Shown: positions 45,895 through 54,877 of the stretch, piece by piece | Layout: every line of letters begins with the position of its first letter | How positions within the stretch are numbered: position 1 is the first letter of the stretch | NCBI GenBank assembly: GCA_937921595.1 | Contig: CAKZTD010000009.1 | Coordinates: 1 to 57,255 of the forward strand | Direction: 5' to 3' | Origin: an uncultured Saprospiraceae bacterium | Lineage (GTDB): Bacteria > Bacteroidota > Bacteroidia > Chitinophagales > Saprospiraceae | Length of the DNA stretch: 57,255 nt | The notes under the pieces: model-generated | Database searches by the model: none | What the model was told of the DNA's origin: nothing | Seen by the model: only the letters and a program-made list of their open reading frames with translations | Position numbers and translations under genes: made by a program

Positions 45895-45902
45895 TATATT
45901 TG
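45895..45902 (+). promoter_or_regulatory. Promoter -7 box of the tetR efflux operon
   Basis: TATATTTG followed by C matches TAnnTTTG exactly, 24 bp before the tetR ATG. Confidence 0.7.
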
Positions 45903-45926
45903 CAAAAAAAACAGCAAGACTAATAG

Positions 45927-46529
45927 ATGGATTCAAAAACTAGTATTCTACAGGGTGCAGCAGGCATGTTTCTGAGGTATGGAATCAAGAGTGTGACGAT
46001 GGATGATATATCCAGAGAATTGGGTATTTCTAAAAAGACCTTATATCAGCATGTTGAAAATAAAGCGGATCTCATTGAGCAGACCATGCAAACGCATATC
46101 GATGATGAGAAAAACATGATTGCTCAGATTCGTGAAACAGCAGATGATGCCATTCACGAAATCGTAATCCTTGCGAGACATATCACTCAGGTATTAAGAG
46201 AAATGCCTGCCGGCTTGACCTATGATTTACAAAAGTATTATCGGAAATGTTGGGAGATTATGGATGCTTATAATCGAACCCATGTTTATGGTGTCATTAA
46301 AGACAACATTGAAAGAGGTATAGATCAAGGCGTATATCGGGAAGATGTGAATCCGGATATCGTAGCCAAGCTTTATGTTGGAAAAACTTCGATCATTACG
46401 GATGAAGATATTTTTCCTTTAAGGAATTATAAAAAGGATACTTTGTTTAAACAATATATCAGTTACCACCTTCATGGCATCGCTTCGACAAAAGGTTTAA
46501 AGCTTTTGAGCAAACATATGAAGGAGTGA
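45927..46529 (+). CDS. TetR-family transcriptional regulator of the efflux operon
   Basis: A 200-residue regulator. The N-terminal helix-turn-helix has GIKSVTMDDISRELGISKKT and LYQHVENKADLI (about residues 18-50). The C-terminal ligand-binding part is helical and not assigned. It is the first gene of an operon with tolC, a membrane-fusion protein and an RND pump, and likely represses it; a 9-bp inverted repeat in front of its promoter is a candidate operator. The gap to tolC is 53 bp. The inducing compound is unknown. Confidence 0.9.
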   Translation: MDSKTSILQGAAGMFLRYGIKSVTMDDISRELGISKKTLYQHVENKADLIEQTMQTHIDDEKNMIAQIRETADDAIHEIVILARHITQVLREMPAGLTYDLQKYYRKCWEIMDAYNRTHVYGVIKDNIERGIDQGVYREDVNPDIVAKLYVGKTSIITDEDIFPLRNYKKDTLFKQYISYHLHGIASTKGLKLLSKHMKE

Positions 46530-46582
46530 AACTGTTCTAAGAAATAATAAATACTTTACACTAAACATACTCAATAAAAAAA

Positions 46583-47905
46583 ATGAAACGCCATCTAATT
46601 CTATTTCTCACTTTATTCGGTTTTTCACTCAGCGCACAAGAGCCTGTCGAAATGACGCTCGATGATGCCATCAAATACGCACTCGAGCACAGCATCGATA
46701 TGCGCATTGCACAAATTAGTATCGCTGATGCTGAAGAGCAGATTGTGGAAAGACGAGCAATTGGTATTCCTCAGGTAAATGCCGGAGTAGATTACCAATA
46801 TTTCCTAAAAGTCCCAGCTTCGGTTGTTGACATTAGTAATTTCGACCCAAGTGTTCCTGAAGGAACTTTTCAAAAATTGGAATTTGGATTGAAAAATAAT
46901 TTAACTGCTGACATTACCGCTTCGGCTTTATTATTTGATGCGAGTTATCTTACTGGTTTGAAAGCTGCAAAAGCTTATCGAAATTATGTCCAGCGAGATC
47001 GCGAACGAGTAGAATACGAAGTTAAAAACAGTATTGTCGAAGCTTACCTTCCCGCATTGATTCTCGAAGAGAGCATAAAGACCTTATTGAAAAATATTAC
47101 TAATTTAGATCAGTTACTCACAGAAACCAAGGCCTTATATAAAGAAGGTTTTGTAGAACAATTAGATGTCGATCGATTGGAATTGTCTCATGCTAATCTT
47201 CAAGCAGAAATTGAAAATATAGAACGTCAAAAAGAACTGGTTTATAATGTTTTAAAATTCCAAATGGGGTATCCGATACAGGAAGTGATCACAGCAGTTG
47301 ATGATATTGAAAAATTATTTGTACCAGCCTCTGAAGAGCAATTGACTGCTACCGTGAATTATGAAAAACGTCCAGAGATCAGAGTATTAGAACTCGGAAT
47401 TAATCTCAATCAATTAAATGTAGACCTTAATAAATCAGGTTACCTCCCAAGTCTTGCGGCTTTTGGATCTTACCAACAATCTGCTCAGGGAAATAACCTT
47501 TTCGACAATCCAGTATGGGTACCTTCTGCTGTAGTTGGTCTTCAATTGAATGTTCCGATTTTTGATGGTTTTGAAAAACGAGCGAAGATCAATCGTGCAA
47601 AGTTAGATCTCGAAGAAGCAATGATGCAAAAGACACAACTAGAACGAGCGATCAATTTGGAAGTGTCTAATGCTAGAACAAGTTATCGAAATGCCATTGA
47701 AAGATTAGAAACGCGTAATAAAAACATGAACCTGGCTAATCGAATTTTTGAAACGACCAGAATTAAGTATAAAGAAGGAGTAGGTTCAAGCTTGGAAATT
47801 TCTCAGGCGGAACAAGCGCTTTATGATGCTCAACAGAATTATATTCAAGCACGATATGATTTGCTAGTTGCTAAGCGGGCTTTGGATAAAGCGCTAGGAG
47901 AATAA
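46583..47905 (+). CDS. TolC-family outer-membrane efflux channel
   Basis: A 440-residue protein with a signal peptide (residues 1-19, ending SLSAQ) and two internally repeated TolC halves. Each half has long helices (MTLDDAIKYALEHSIDMRIA, and VSNARTSYRNAIERLETRNK) and a beta part (LTADITASALLFDASY; LQLNVPIFDGFEKRAKI). The last helix ends DLLVAKRALDKALGE. It would form the outer-membrane exit of the pump encoded downstream. About 115 bp with CAAGTTT palindromes separate it from the adaptor gene. Confidence 0.93.
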   Translation: MKRHLILFLTLFGFSLSAQEPVEMTLDDAIKYALEHSIDMRIAQISIADAEEQIVERRAIGIPQVNAGVDYQYFLKVPASVVDISNFDPSVPEGTFQKLEFGLKNNLTADITASALLFDASYLTGLKAAKAYRNYVQRDRERVEYEVKNSIVEAYLPALILEESIKTLLKNITNLDQLLTETKALYKEGFVEQLDVDRLELSHANLQAEIENIERQKELVYNVLKFQMGYPIQEVITAVDDIEKLFVPASEEQLTATVNYEKRPEIRVLELGINLNQLNVDLNKSGYLPSLAAFGSYQQSAQGNNLFDNPVWVPSAVVGLQLNVPIFDGFEKRAKINRAKLDLEEAMMQKTQLERAINLEVSNARTSYRNAIERLETRNKNMNLANRIFETTRIKYKEGVGSSLEISQAEQALYDAQQNYIQARYDLLVAKRALDKALGE

Positions 47906-47918
47906 ATGCTCTTAGATA

Positions 47919-47978
47919 GCAAGTTTAAAACTTGCGGATATAAACTAAACGCAAGTTACAGCTGCGCTTAAACTTGCG
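47919..47978. repeat. Cluster of palindromic GCAAGTTT units
   Basis: GCAAGTTTAAAACTTGC (47919-47935) is a perfect palindrome. CGCAAGTT (47950-47957) and AACTTGCG (47971-47978) form another inverted pair. There are four half-sites in 60 bp between tolC and hlyD, inside the operon. Confidence 0.7.
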
Positions 47979-48021
47979 ACAGTTAAAAAAATAAACAAAA
48001 AGAAAATTCAAAATTACACCA

Positions 48022-49197
48022 ATGAAATATTTATTTCCATTATTATTAATTACTGTGTTGGTCTTAGCTTGCCAACCAGAGAAATTAACTCCAGAAGAAT
48101 TTTTAAAACAACAAGAAACTTTACTTAAAGAAAAGCAAAAAGAACTTCGGAGTCTTACCAAAGTTATCGGGAAATTGGAAAATACCATTGATTCCTTAAA
48201 TCCGGAAAGTGAAAAAGAGAAACCAAGAACCTTAGTGACTACTCAAGATGTTAGTCGTAAAAATTTCGAGCGATTTATTGATATTCAATCCAATGTCCAG
48301 TCAGATGATGTGGTCATGGCGAGTAGTGAAACTGGCGGCCGTTTACTCAATGTTTCCGTCAAGGAAGGATCTTATGTCCGGAAAGGTCAGCTGATCGCGA
48401 GCGTCGATATGGAAGCTGTGAATAAGCAAGTTGATGAAGTAAACAAAGCGCTAGAGTTAGCTGCGGATGTTTATGATCGACAGAAACGATTATGGGATCA
48501 AAATATTGGTTCTGAGATCCAATATTTACAAGCTAAAAACAATAAAGAGCGTTTAGAAAAATCTTTGGAATCAGTAAATTACCAATTGACGAAAGCCAAT
48601 GTCTATGCGCCAAGTACAGGGGTGGTTGATATGGTCTTTTCAAAAACAGGAGAGATGGCTGGACCGGGGACACCTATTGTTCAGATTTTAAATACTGGTG
48701 TTGTAAAAGTTGTCGCAGATGTTCCTGAAAAATATCTCAAAGCGATTAAGCGAGGAGAAATAGTAGATATAAAGTTCCCGGCTTTGGATCGAGAAATGAA
48801 AGCAAAAGTATCCTTGATCGGTTCTTCTATTAATCCTTCTAATCGAACTTTTAAAGTCGAAGTAAATATTCCAAACAGAGACGGTCTTTTAAAACCTAAT
48901 TTGTTAGCAAGTATGTTGATAAAAGATTTTTCTGCAAAAGATGCGGTAGTGGTTCCTTTAGAATTGGTGCAGCAGGAAGTTGGAGGAAGCTTTTATGTTT
49001 TTATTCAAGATAAAAATGCAGATGGAGCTGTTGCTAAGAAAGTAATCGTAGAAACAGGAGAAAGCTATGACGGCGAAATCATAATCACCAAAGGTTTGAA
49101 AGGTGGAGAAGTTTTGATCGTAGACGGAGCAAGAGGCTTGGCTAATAATGAGTTAATTCAAATTCAATCAACAACAACAGAAGAAAACAATGGCTAA
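48022..49197 (+). CDS. RND efflux periplasmic adaptor (membrane fusion protein)
   Basis: A 391-residue lipoprotein with the lipobox VLVLAC (Cys17). A coiled coil runs from about residue 25 to 60 (EEFLKQQETLLKEKQKELRS), followed by the lipoyl-like domain with GGRLLNVSVKEGSYVRKGQL. A second helical hairpin (LELAADVYDRQKRLWDQNIG) is next, then the second half of the barrel (NVYAPSTGVVDMVFSKTGEM) and the membrane-proximal domain. It links the RND pump to the TolC channel. Its stop overlaps the pump start by 8 nt, so the two are translationally coupled. Confidence 0.93.
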   Translation: MKYLFPLLLITVLVLACQPEKLTPEEFLKQQETLLKEKQKELRSLTKVIGKLENTIDSLNPESEKEKPRTLVTTQDVSRKNFERFIDIQSNVQSDDVVMASSETGGRLLNVSVKEGSYVRKGQLIASVDMEAVNKQVDEVNKALELAADVYDRQKRLWDQNIGSEIQYLQAKNNKERLEKSLESVNYQLTKANVYAPSTGVVDMVFSKTGEMAGPGTPIVQILNTGVVKVVADVPEKYLKAIKRGEIVDIKFPALDREMKAKVSLIGSSINPSNRTFKVEVNIPNRDGLLKPNLLASMLIKDFSAKDAVVVPLELVQQEVGGSFYVFIQDKNADGAVAKKVIVETGESYDGEIIITKGLKGGEVLIVDGARGLANNELIQIQSTTTEENNG

Positions 49198-52100
49198 CAA
49201 ACGAATCGATAAAATGAAAGAAGGGCTTCGGGAATTTGGTTTGACCTCATTTGCTGTGGACAATCGAACCAGTATTTTTCTGTTGACTTTTATGATATTA
49301 TTATTTGGAGTCTCGGGATATCAGGCGATGCCGAAAGAAGCTTATCCTGAAATTTCCTGGCCACAGATTTTTGTCAATACTCCTTATTTTGGTAACTCTG
49401 CTGAGGATATTGAAAACCTAATCACCCGACCTTTGGAAAAAGAATTGGGTGGAATTTCTGAGGTTAAAAAAATTACTTCCAATTCAATGCAGGATTACTC
49501 GATTATCACGGTTGAGTTTGACGCAGATATTGAAATGGATGATGCTGCTCGAAAAACGAAAGATGCAGTAGATAAGGCAAAACCCGAATTGCCAAATGAC
49601 ATGACAATGGATCCGGAAGTTTTAGAAATTAATTTTTCTGAGATTCCAATTATGACCGTTAATCTTTTTGGAAATTTTTCAAATGATGAGCTTCGTAATT
49701 ATGGAGAATACCTTCAGGATAAAATCGAAGACATCAAAGAAATCTCTGCTGTCAATCTAAAAGGTGCTTTAGAACGTGAAGTAAAAATTGATGTGGACTT
49801 GCCAAGCATGGAAGCGGTGCAGGTCAGTTTTACGGATATTGAAAATGCAGTACGTTCTGAAAATATTACCATGTCTGGTGGAGAAATTTTGAGTAATGAT
49901 TTTAGAAGAACAATACGGATCATCGGAGAATTTGAATCAGTGAAGGAGTTGGAAGGCATGATCATTAAAAATGAAAATAATGCTCCGATCTATCTTCGAG
50001 ATATTGCTAAAGTTTATTTTGGTGAAAAAGAGAAAACGAGTATTGCTCGGTCTGATCAATTACCAGTAATCTCTTTGGACGTGATCAAAGAAAGCGGTGA
50101 AAATCTTTTGATCGCTGCTCAAAAAATAAAAGAAGAAATCAAAGCCGCAGAAGACAATGTGTTTCCTGATAAATTAGAAGTTTCCATTTTTAATGACATC
50201 AGTATTCAGACGAATGACATGGTGGAAAATCTGGAGAACAGTATCATCTCTGGAGTAATATTGGTAGTTGTTATTTTGCTTTTCTTCTTAGGACTTAGAA
50301 ATGCGATGTTCGTTGGAATTGCAATTCCGCTTTCCATGCTAATGGGTATTCTTGTTTTAAAAATGTTAGGTTACTCCATGAATATGGTGGTATTGTTTTC
50401 ACTGATTCTCGCCTTAGGACTTTTGGTGGATAACGCCATAGTAGTTGTGGAAAACGTCTATCGTTATATGCAAAATGGTTACTCAGGAGTTGATGCAGCA
50501 CGTTATGGAGCTGGGGAGGTCGCCCTTCCTATTATTGCTTCTACTGCGACAACACTTGCCGCCTTTTTGCCATTGGCGTTTTGGCCGGGGATCATGGGGA
50601 GCTTTATGAAATACCTGCCAATCACCTTGATCGTAGTGTTGTCTTGTTCGCTTTTTGTAGCGCTGGTGATCAACCCGGTATTTACTTCTAAGTTTATGAG
50701 GGTTGATGAAAAGTCAGATGACCCGGCAGTAAGAAAACGTAAACGAAGGAATGTATTAATTGGAGCATTAGTAATGCTGTTGATTGCGGTTGCAGGACAT
50801 TTTTCAGAAACCATGTGGTTACGAAATATGATGACTATCGCTCTAATATTATCGCTAGTTAATTTCTTTATTCTAAGAGATGCGTCTTTCTTTTTTCAAA
50901 ATAAAATCCTTCCAATATTAGAAAACGCTTATAATAAATTTATCAAAGGTGCTTTACATAAATATGTGCCAGTCGTTGTTTTTATTGGTTCGTTTGTATT
51001 GTTGATTGCAGCCTTAGGTTTGCTAGGTGCTAATATGCCAAAGGTAGAGTTGTTTCCAAAAGCAGATCCGATTTATGTAAATGCTTTTGTAGAATTGCCT
51101 CTTGGAAAAGACATTGAAGCAACGGATAAGATTTTAAAAGACATGGAGAAAAAGGTCGAAGCATCTCTAGAGCCTTATTCCGAAATCGTAGAAGCAGTAC
51201 TTTCGCAAATTGGAGAGAATACAGCAGATCCAAATGCTGGACCAGCTTTCGGTGCATCGCCTAATCAGGCACGTTTGACAGTGTCATTTGTTCCTTCTCG
51301 GGAGCGTGGAACTTTGTCAAGTGCAAAAGCGATGGAGACAATTAGAGAAGCGGTACAAGGCTATCCTGGTGTGCAAGTTGTGGTAGATCAGAATGCAGAA
51401 GGGCCGCCGCAAGGGAAAGATATCAATATCGAAATCAAAGGAGATAAGGTGGATGATTTAGCCATTCTTTCTGATGAGATCATCACTTTTATTGAAAGTA
51501 AAAATATTCCTGGAATAGAAGAACTCAAAGCAGATGTTCAGATTGGAAAACCAGAAATGATTGTTTCAATTGATCGAGAAGCAGCGAGAACGTATCAGAT
51601 TTCAACCTATGCAATTGCAGATGCGATTCGTACTTCAGTTTTTGGAAAAGAGATTTCGAAATACAAAGAAGGGGAGGAGGAGTATCCGATTACTTTGAGA
51701 TTAGATGAGCAATATCGTTATAGTACTGGAGATGTTTTAAATCAAAAAATTACTTTCCGAAGTCCTGCGAATGGACGAATTGCTCAGGTGCCGGTTTCGA
51801 CCGTAGCAGACATTACTTATGGTTCTTCGTTCAACTCCATTAATCGAAAAGATCAAGAACGAGTGATTACACTTTATTCCAATGTAGTGGATGGATATAA
51901 TGCCAACGAAGTTGTTGAAGAATTGAAATCACTTTTGGCTGATTATGATATGCCTGCAGATTATAGTTATGAATTTACTGGACAGCAAGAGGAGATGGCA
52001 GAGCAAATGGACTTTTTATCTTCAGCATTTTTGGTCGCCTTATTTGCTATCTTTTTGATTTTGGTAGCGCAGTTTAATTCGATTGTCTCTCCGTTTATTA

Positions 52101-52660
52101 TTGTGCTTTCGATTGTCTTTAGTACGATAGGAGTTTTCCTTGGGTACGTTTTTACTAATATGGATATCATCATTGTAATGACGGGAGTAGGAATTATTTC
52201 GCTAGCAGGGATTGTGGTAAATAATGCGATCGTATTAGTGGATTATATTAATCTACTTCTGAAGCGGAGACAAGATGAACTGGGTGTCAAAAGCGTATAT
52301 GATTTAACGAAAGCAGAAGTAAAAGATGCGATCATCCTAGGAGGATCAACTCGTCTCCGTCCCGTATTATTGACAGCGATTACGACAGTGCTTGGATTGA
52401 TTCCTTTGGCGATAGGATTCAATTTTAATTTCTTCACTTTTATTGCAAGACTTGATCCTGAGTTTTTCTTAGGAGGAGATAATGCGGCATTCTGGGGAAC
52501 GATGGCATGGACTGTAATTTATGGATTGGCGTTTTCTACCTTCCTGACTTTGATCGTTGTACCGGTAATGTACTGGTTGGCTTATCGATTTAATTTTGCT
52601 TTCCAGAATATTTTTATGAAAAAGAAAGAAGAAGTTGGTGATGTGGAATTAGCAGAATAA
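49190..52660 (+). CDS. RND efflux pump, HAE-1-like, with extra membrane insert
   Basis: A 1156-residue inner-membrane pump, about 100 residues longer than AcrB. TM1 (TSIFLLTFMILLFGVSGYQA), the porter loops with FGNSAEDIENLITRPLEKEL, and the TM4 motif LLVDNAIVVVENVYR are clear. AcrB has two Asp in that motif (407 and 408); here the second is Asn, as in many Bacteroidota pumps. Between TM6 and TM7, at about residues 505-590, lies a basic stretch and two additional hydrophobic segments (VLIGALVMLLIAVAGHF; TIALILSLVNFFIL) absent from AcrB. The C half ends in the TM10-12 region with VVNNAIVLVDYIN and TTVLGLIPLAIGF. Substrates are likely lipophilic compounds. Confidence 0.93.
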   Translation: MANKRIDKMKEGLREFGLTSFAVDNRTSIFLLTFMILLFGVSGYQAMPKEAYPEISWPQIFVNTPYFGNSAEDIENLITRPLEKELGGISEVKKITSNSMQDYSIITVEFDADIEMDDAARKTKDAVDKAKPELPNDMTMDPEVLEINFSEIPIMTVNLFGNFSNDELRNYGEYLQDKIEDIKEISAVNLKGALEREVKIDVDLPSMEAVQVSFTDIENAVRSENITMSGGEILSNDFRRTIRIIGEFESVKELEGMIIKNENNAPIYLRDIAKVYFGEKEKTSIARSDQLPVISLDVIKESGENLLIAAQKIKEEIKAAEDNVFPDKLEVSIFNDISIQTNDMVENLENSIISGVILVVVILLFFLGLRNAMFVGIAIPLSMLMGILVLKMLGYSMNMVVLFSLILALGLLVDNAIVVVENVYRYMQNGYSGVDAARYGAGEVALPIIASTATTLAAFLPLAFWPGIMGSFMKYLPITLIVVLSCSLFVALVINPVFTSKFMRVDEKSDDPAVRKRKRRNVLIGALVMLLIAVAGHFSETMWLRNMMTIALILSLVNFFILRDASFFFQNKILPILENAYNKFIKGALHKYVPVVVFIGSFVLLIAALGLLGANMPKVELFPKADPIYVNAFVELPLGKDIEATDKILKDMEKKVEASLEPYSEIVEAVLSQIGENTADPNAGPAFGASPNQARLTVSFVPSRERGTLSSAKAMETIREAVQGYPGVQVVVDQNAEGPPQGKDINIEIKGDKVDDLAILSDEIITFIESKNIPGIEELKADVQIGKPEMIVSIDREAARTYQISTYAIADAIRTSVFGKEISKYKEGEEEYPITLRLDEQYRYSTGDVLNQKITFRSPANGRIAQVPVSTVADITYGSSFNSINRKDQERVITLYSNVVDGYNANEVVEELKSLLADYDMPADYSYEFTGQQEEMAEQMDFLSSAFLVALFAIFLILVAQFNSIVSPFIIVLSIVFSTIGVFLGYVFTNMDIIIVMTGVGIISLAGIVVNNAIVLVDYINLLLKRRQDELGVKSVYDLTKAEVKDAIILGGSTRLRPVLLTAITTVLGLIPLAIGFNFNFFTFIARLDPEFFLGGDNAAFWGTMAWTVIYGLAFSTFLTLIVVPVMYWLAYRFNFAFQNIFMKKKEEVGDVELAE

Positions 52661-52688
52661 TTCTTTGAATGAAGATATTGTTTTATAT

Positions 52689-52728
52689 AAAAAGAGCTTT
52701 CGGTTTTATCGGAAGCTCTTTTTGTTTT
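52689..52728 (+). terminator. Terminator of the efflux operon
   Basis: AAAAAGAGCTTTCG and CGGAAGCTCTTTTT form a stem of 14 positions, one of them a wobble, followed by GTTTTT. Confidence 0.88.
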
Positions 52729-52774
52729 TAAAGGATTAAGAATGAGTTGATTCATTCTTGATCAAAGGATAAAA

Positions 52775-52861
52775 TTAAAACCGCATTCCAAATCCTAGAT
52801 ATATTTTAGGATTTTTTTCCTGAAATTCTGCCCTGAATTCTGGAACATCATTATCTTTTTT
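52775..52861 (-). pseudogene. C-terminal remnant of an outer-membrane beta-barrel protein
   Basis: The minus-strand frame reads 28 codons ending in stop, including VPEFRAEFQEKNPKIYL then GFGMRF, with a terminal Phe typical of outer-membrane barrels. Upstream in this frame come two stop codons beside an 8-base A-run. A second frame (about 52862-52950) stays open for about 30 codons and may be the continuation before a frameshift. I see no start codon or full gene. It looks like a decayed gene end rather than a live small gene. Confidence 0.45.
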
Positions 52862-53042
52862 TTATTAGATATGGATAATTGATTCAAGTTGCAACGAATA
52901 AATAAAAGGAACCAGTTGAGTATACCTATAGCTCAATAAGTAAAAATATATACGACTCTTTGAAGTCCGTAGATCTTGTTATTTTATGATAGGATTATTT
53001 TAAAACCACAAATTATAAAGCGATCTAATTTGTTTGACTCAA

Positions 53043-53075
53043 AAAGGGAAGTGATTTTTTATAATTCTTCCCTTT
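53043..53075 (+). repeat. Short inverted repeat in the intergenic region
   Basis: AAAGGGAAG and CTTCCCTTT are perfect 9-bp arms 15 bp apart. The T-tract lies in the loop and not after it, so it is not a classical plus-strand terminator. Confidence 0.5.
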
Positions 53076-53362
53076 GGGAGATTTTCTGTTTTCGAACAAT
53101 TTTTATAATTAAAAAGCACATAAAATTATTGTAATCAATGTGTTATACGTTTGATTTTAATTATATGTATCCTACAGATTCGAAAATATGTCTTTGCAGT
53201 TTTAAGCGAGAAGTTGTTCCTTTGTACGATTTAAAGGATGTTGGGAGTTTATTTTTGTAGTCCGAAGTATAAATTATCAACATGCTCTAGCAAATGTTTA
53301 TTGTAATAAAATCTAAATCAGATAAAGCTAATTTGTTGTTTATCTTTTTGAATAACTTGAGT

Positions 53363-54775
53363 ATGAAACAATCAAAACGAAGCCTTTGGTTAGGCCTTTG
53401 CCTATTATTTTTTTCTTTCCAAAGTATTGCACAATTATCCGAATTGCCTCCCGAATTACTTCAAAAGTATAATGAGTTTTTAGAGGAATTCAAAGACCAG
53501 CACACTGCACAAGAAGAGCGTGCTCAATTTCGAGATGATGATGATTTACTAATCGCTACTCGCACAGATAACTATATTAACGATTGGGAACATGTCGATT
53601 CTGTCGAGTTTTATTATAATGATAATAACTTAGAAATAGAACGAATTGGAAAATTATACAATGGTGTAGATTGGGTCAATTGGTATAAGATAGTTATTGG
53701 TTACGATGAGGAGGACAACTATACTTTAATAGCATTTGAAAATTGGATTGATGAAGAGTGGATTAGATTTAATCAAGATGTTTTTGAATACGATGATAAT
53801 AATAACCGGATTTTAGAATATCGTCAAAACTTAGATAGTCTAGAAGGTTGGGTCAATGAATTTAGAATTCAATTGGATTATAATTCAAATGATAACCTTG
53901 TCAGTCGGTTTCGGCAGGATTTCGATGGAACAGATTGGATAAATAATTCTCTGGATTCTGTATTTTATAATGCTAATGAAAATAGATCAATTTACCTTTT
54001 TAAAAGTTGGGAACTCAATGATTGGGTTCCTATAAAACGTAGAGTCTCAGAATATGATATTGATAATAATAACATAGAATGGATTTTCCAAAATTGGAAT
54101 GGAACGGATTGGGGGAATGACGTTCAGTATTTACGGGATTTTGATGCTAACGGAAACCGTATTGTTGATTTATTTCAGCGATGGATCAATAATGAATGGG
54201 TAAATCAAAGTAAAAGTCTGGCTAATTATGATTCAAATAATAATTGGACTTTGTATGAAAGACAATCATGGATTGATGAAGAATGGTTGCCTTTTGTTAG
54301 GGACTCTTTTGAATACAATATTGAAAATCAAAGAGCGCGAGGGTTAGTTCAACGATTTATAAATGGAGTTTGGGAAAATGATACAGAAGGTTTTTATGAG
54401 TATAACGAAGATGATAATCTTTCATTTTACTTTGGGAACAAATGGGTTGGAATGGAATGGGGGCTCGATACTCGGACTTATTATTACTATCGAGTTGTTA
54501 CTGGACTTGAAGAAGGATATTTAGCAGAGACAAAGGTTAATGTTTTTCCGAATCCGAGTAACGGACTTTTCACCTTAGAATTAAAAGAGGTGAATCTAAA
54601 GGATACCAAAATTGAAGTTTATAATACATTAGGACAACTCCTCCTTTCTCAGGAAGCTTCGGAAGAAAATAATCAAATGCTAAATCTGAATGGTTTTTCA
54701 AAAGGCAATTACTTTTTACGGTTCAAAACTGGAAGTCAGGAACCTACAAAAGCGATTCAAATTTCAATTCAATAA
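53363..54775 (+). CDS. Secreted W/YD-repeat protein with T9SS type A domain, paralogue 1
   Basis: A 470-residue secreted protein. The start at 53363 gives a clean signal peptide (KQSKRSLWLGLCLLFFSFQS then IAQ); the longer frame has none. After FRDDDDLLIATRTDNYIND, about nine repeats of roughly 32-36 residues follow, each with EYD-x-N-x-N, a few hydrophobic residues, then W-x-[ND]-x-x-W (examples: FQNWNGTDWGND, FQRWINNEWVN). The last 75 residues are the T9SS type A domain (KVNVFPNPSNGLFTLEL, KIEVYNTLGQLLLSQ). The repeats resemble YD/RHS-type repeats but are shorter, and their role is unknown. It lies 102 bp before a paralogue. Confidence 0.85.
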   Translation: MKQSKRSLWLGLCLLFFSFQSIAQLSELPPELLQKYNEFLEEFKDQHTAQEERAQFRDDDDLLIATRTDNYINDWEHVDSVEFYYNDNNLEIERIGKLYNGVDWVNWYKIVIGYDEEDNYTLIAFENWIDEEWIRFNQDVFEYDDNNNRILEYRQNLDSLEGWVNEFRIQLDYNSNDNLVSRFRQDFDGTDWINNSLDSVFYNANENRSIYLFKSWELNDWVPIKRRVSEYDIDNNNIEWIFQNWNGTDWGNDVQYLRDFDANGNRIVDLFQRWINNEWVNQSKSLANYDSNNNWTLYERQSWIDEEWLPFVRDSFEYNIENQRARGLVQRFINGVWENDTEGFYEYNEDDNLSFYFGNKWVGMEWGLDTRTYYYYRVVTGLEEGYLAETKVNVFPNPSNGLFTLELKEVNLKDTKIEVYNTLGQLLLSQEASEENNQMLNLNGFSKGNYFLRFKTGSQEPTKAIQISIQ

Positions 54776-54877
54776 GAAGATCAAAATAATTACAATTAAA
54801 AATCTGATAGAAAAAAGCAAGTATTGAATCAAAGCAAATACAATGATTTTGTCAATATTTTTAAAAAAATAAAAGCC

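Larger units (their letters stand above)
45575..45926. other. Repeat-bearing intergenic region with tetR control sites
   Basis: 352 bp. It contains an inverted repeat directly after trxA, an 8-bp tandem repeat and, at the right end, an operator-like inverted repeat and the TATATTTG promoter of tetR. I see no ORF. Confidence 0.6.
52661..53362. other. Intergenic region with a decayed gene end
   Basis: About 700 bp. It contains the efflux-operon terminator, a minus-strand remnant of an outer-membrane protein (52775-52861) and an AAAGGGAAG/CTTCCCTTT hairpin at 53043-53075. It also holds the promoter region of the first W-repeat T9SS gene. Nothing else coding is supported. Confidence 0.55.
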
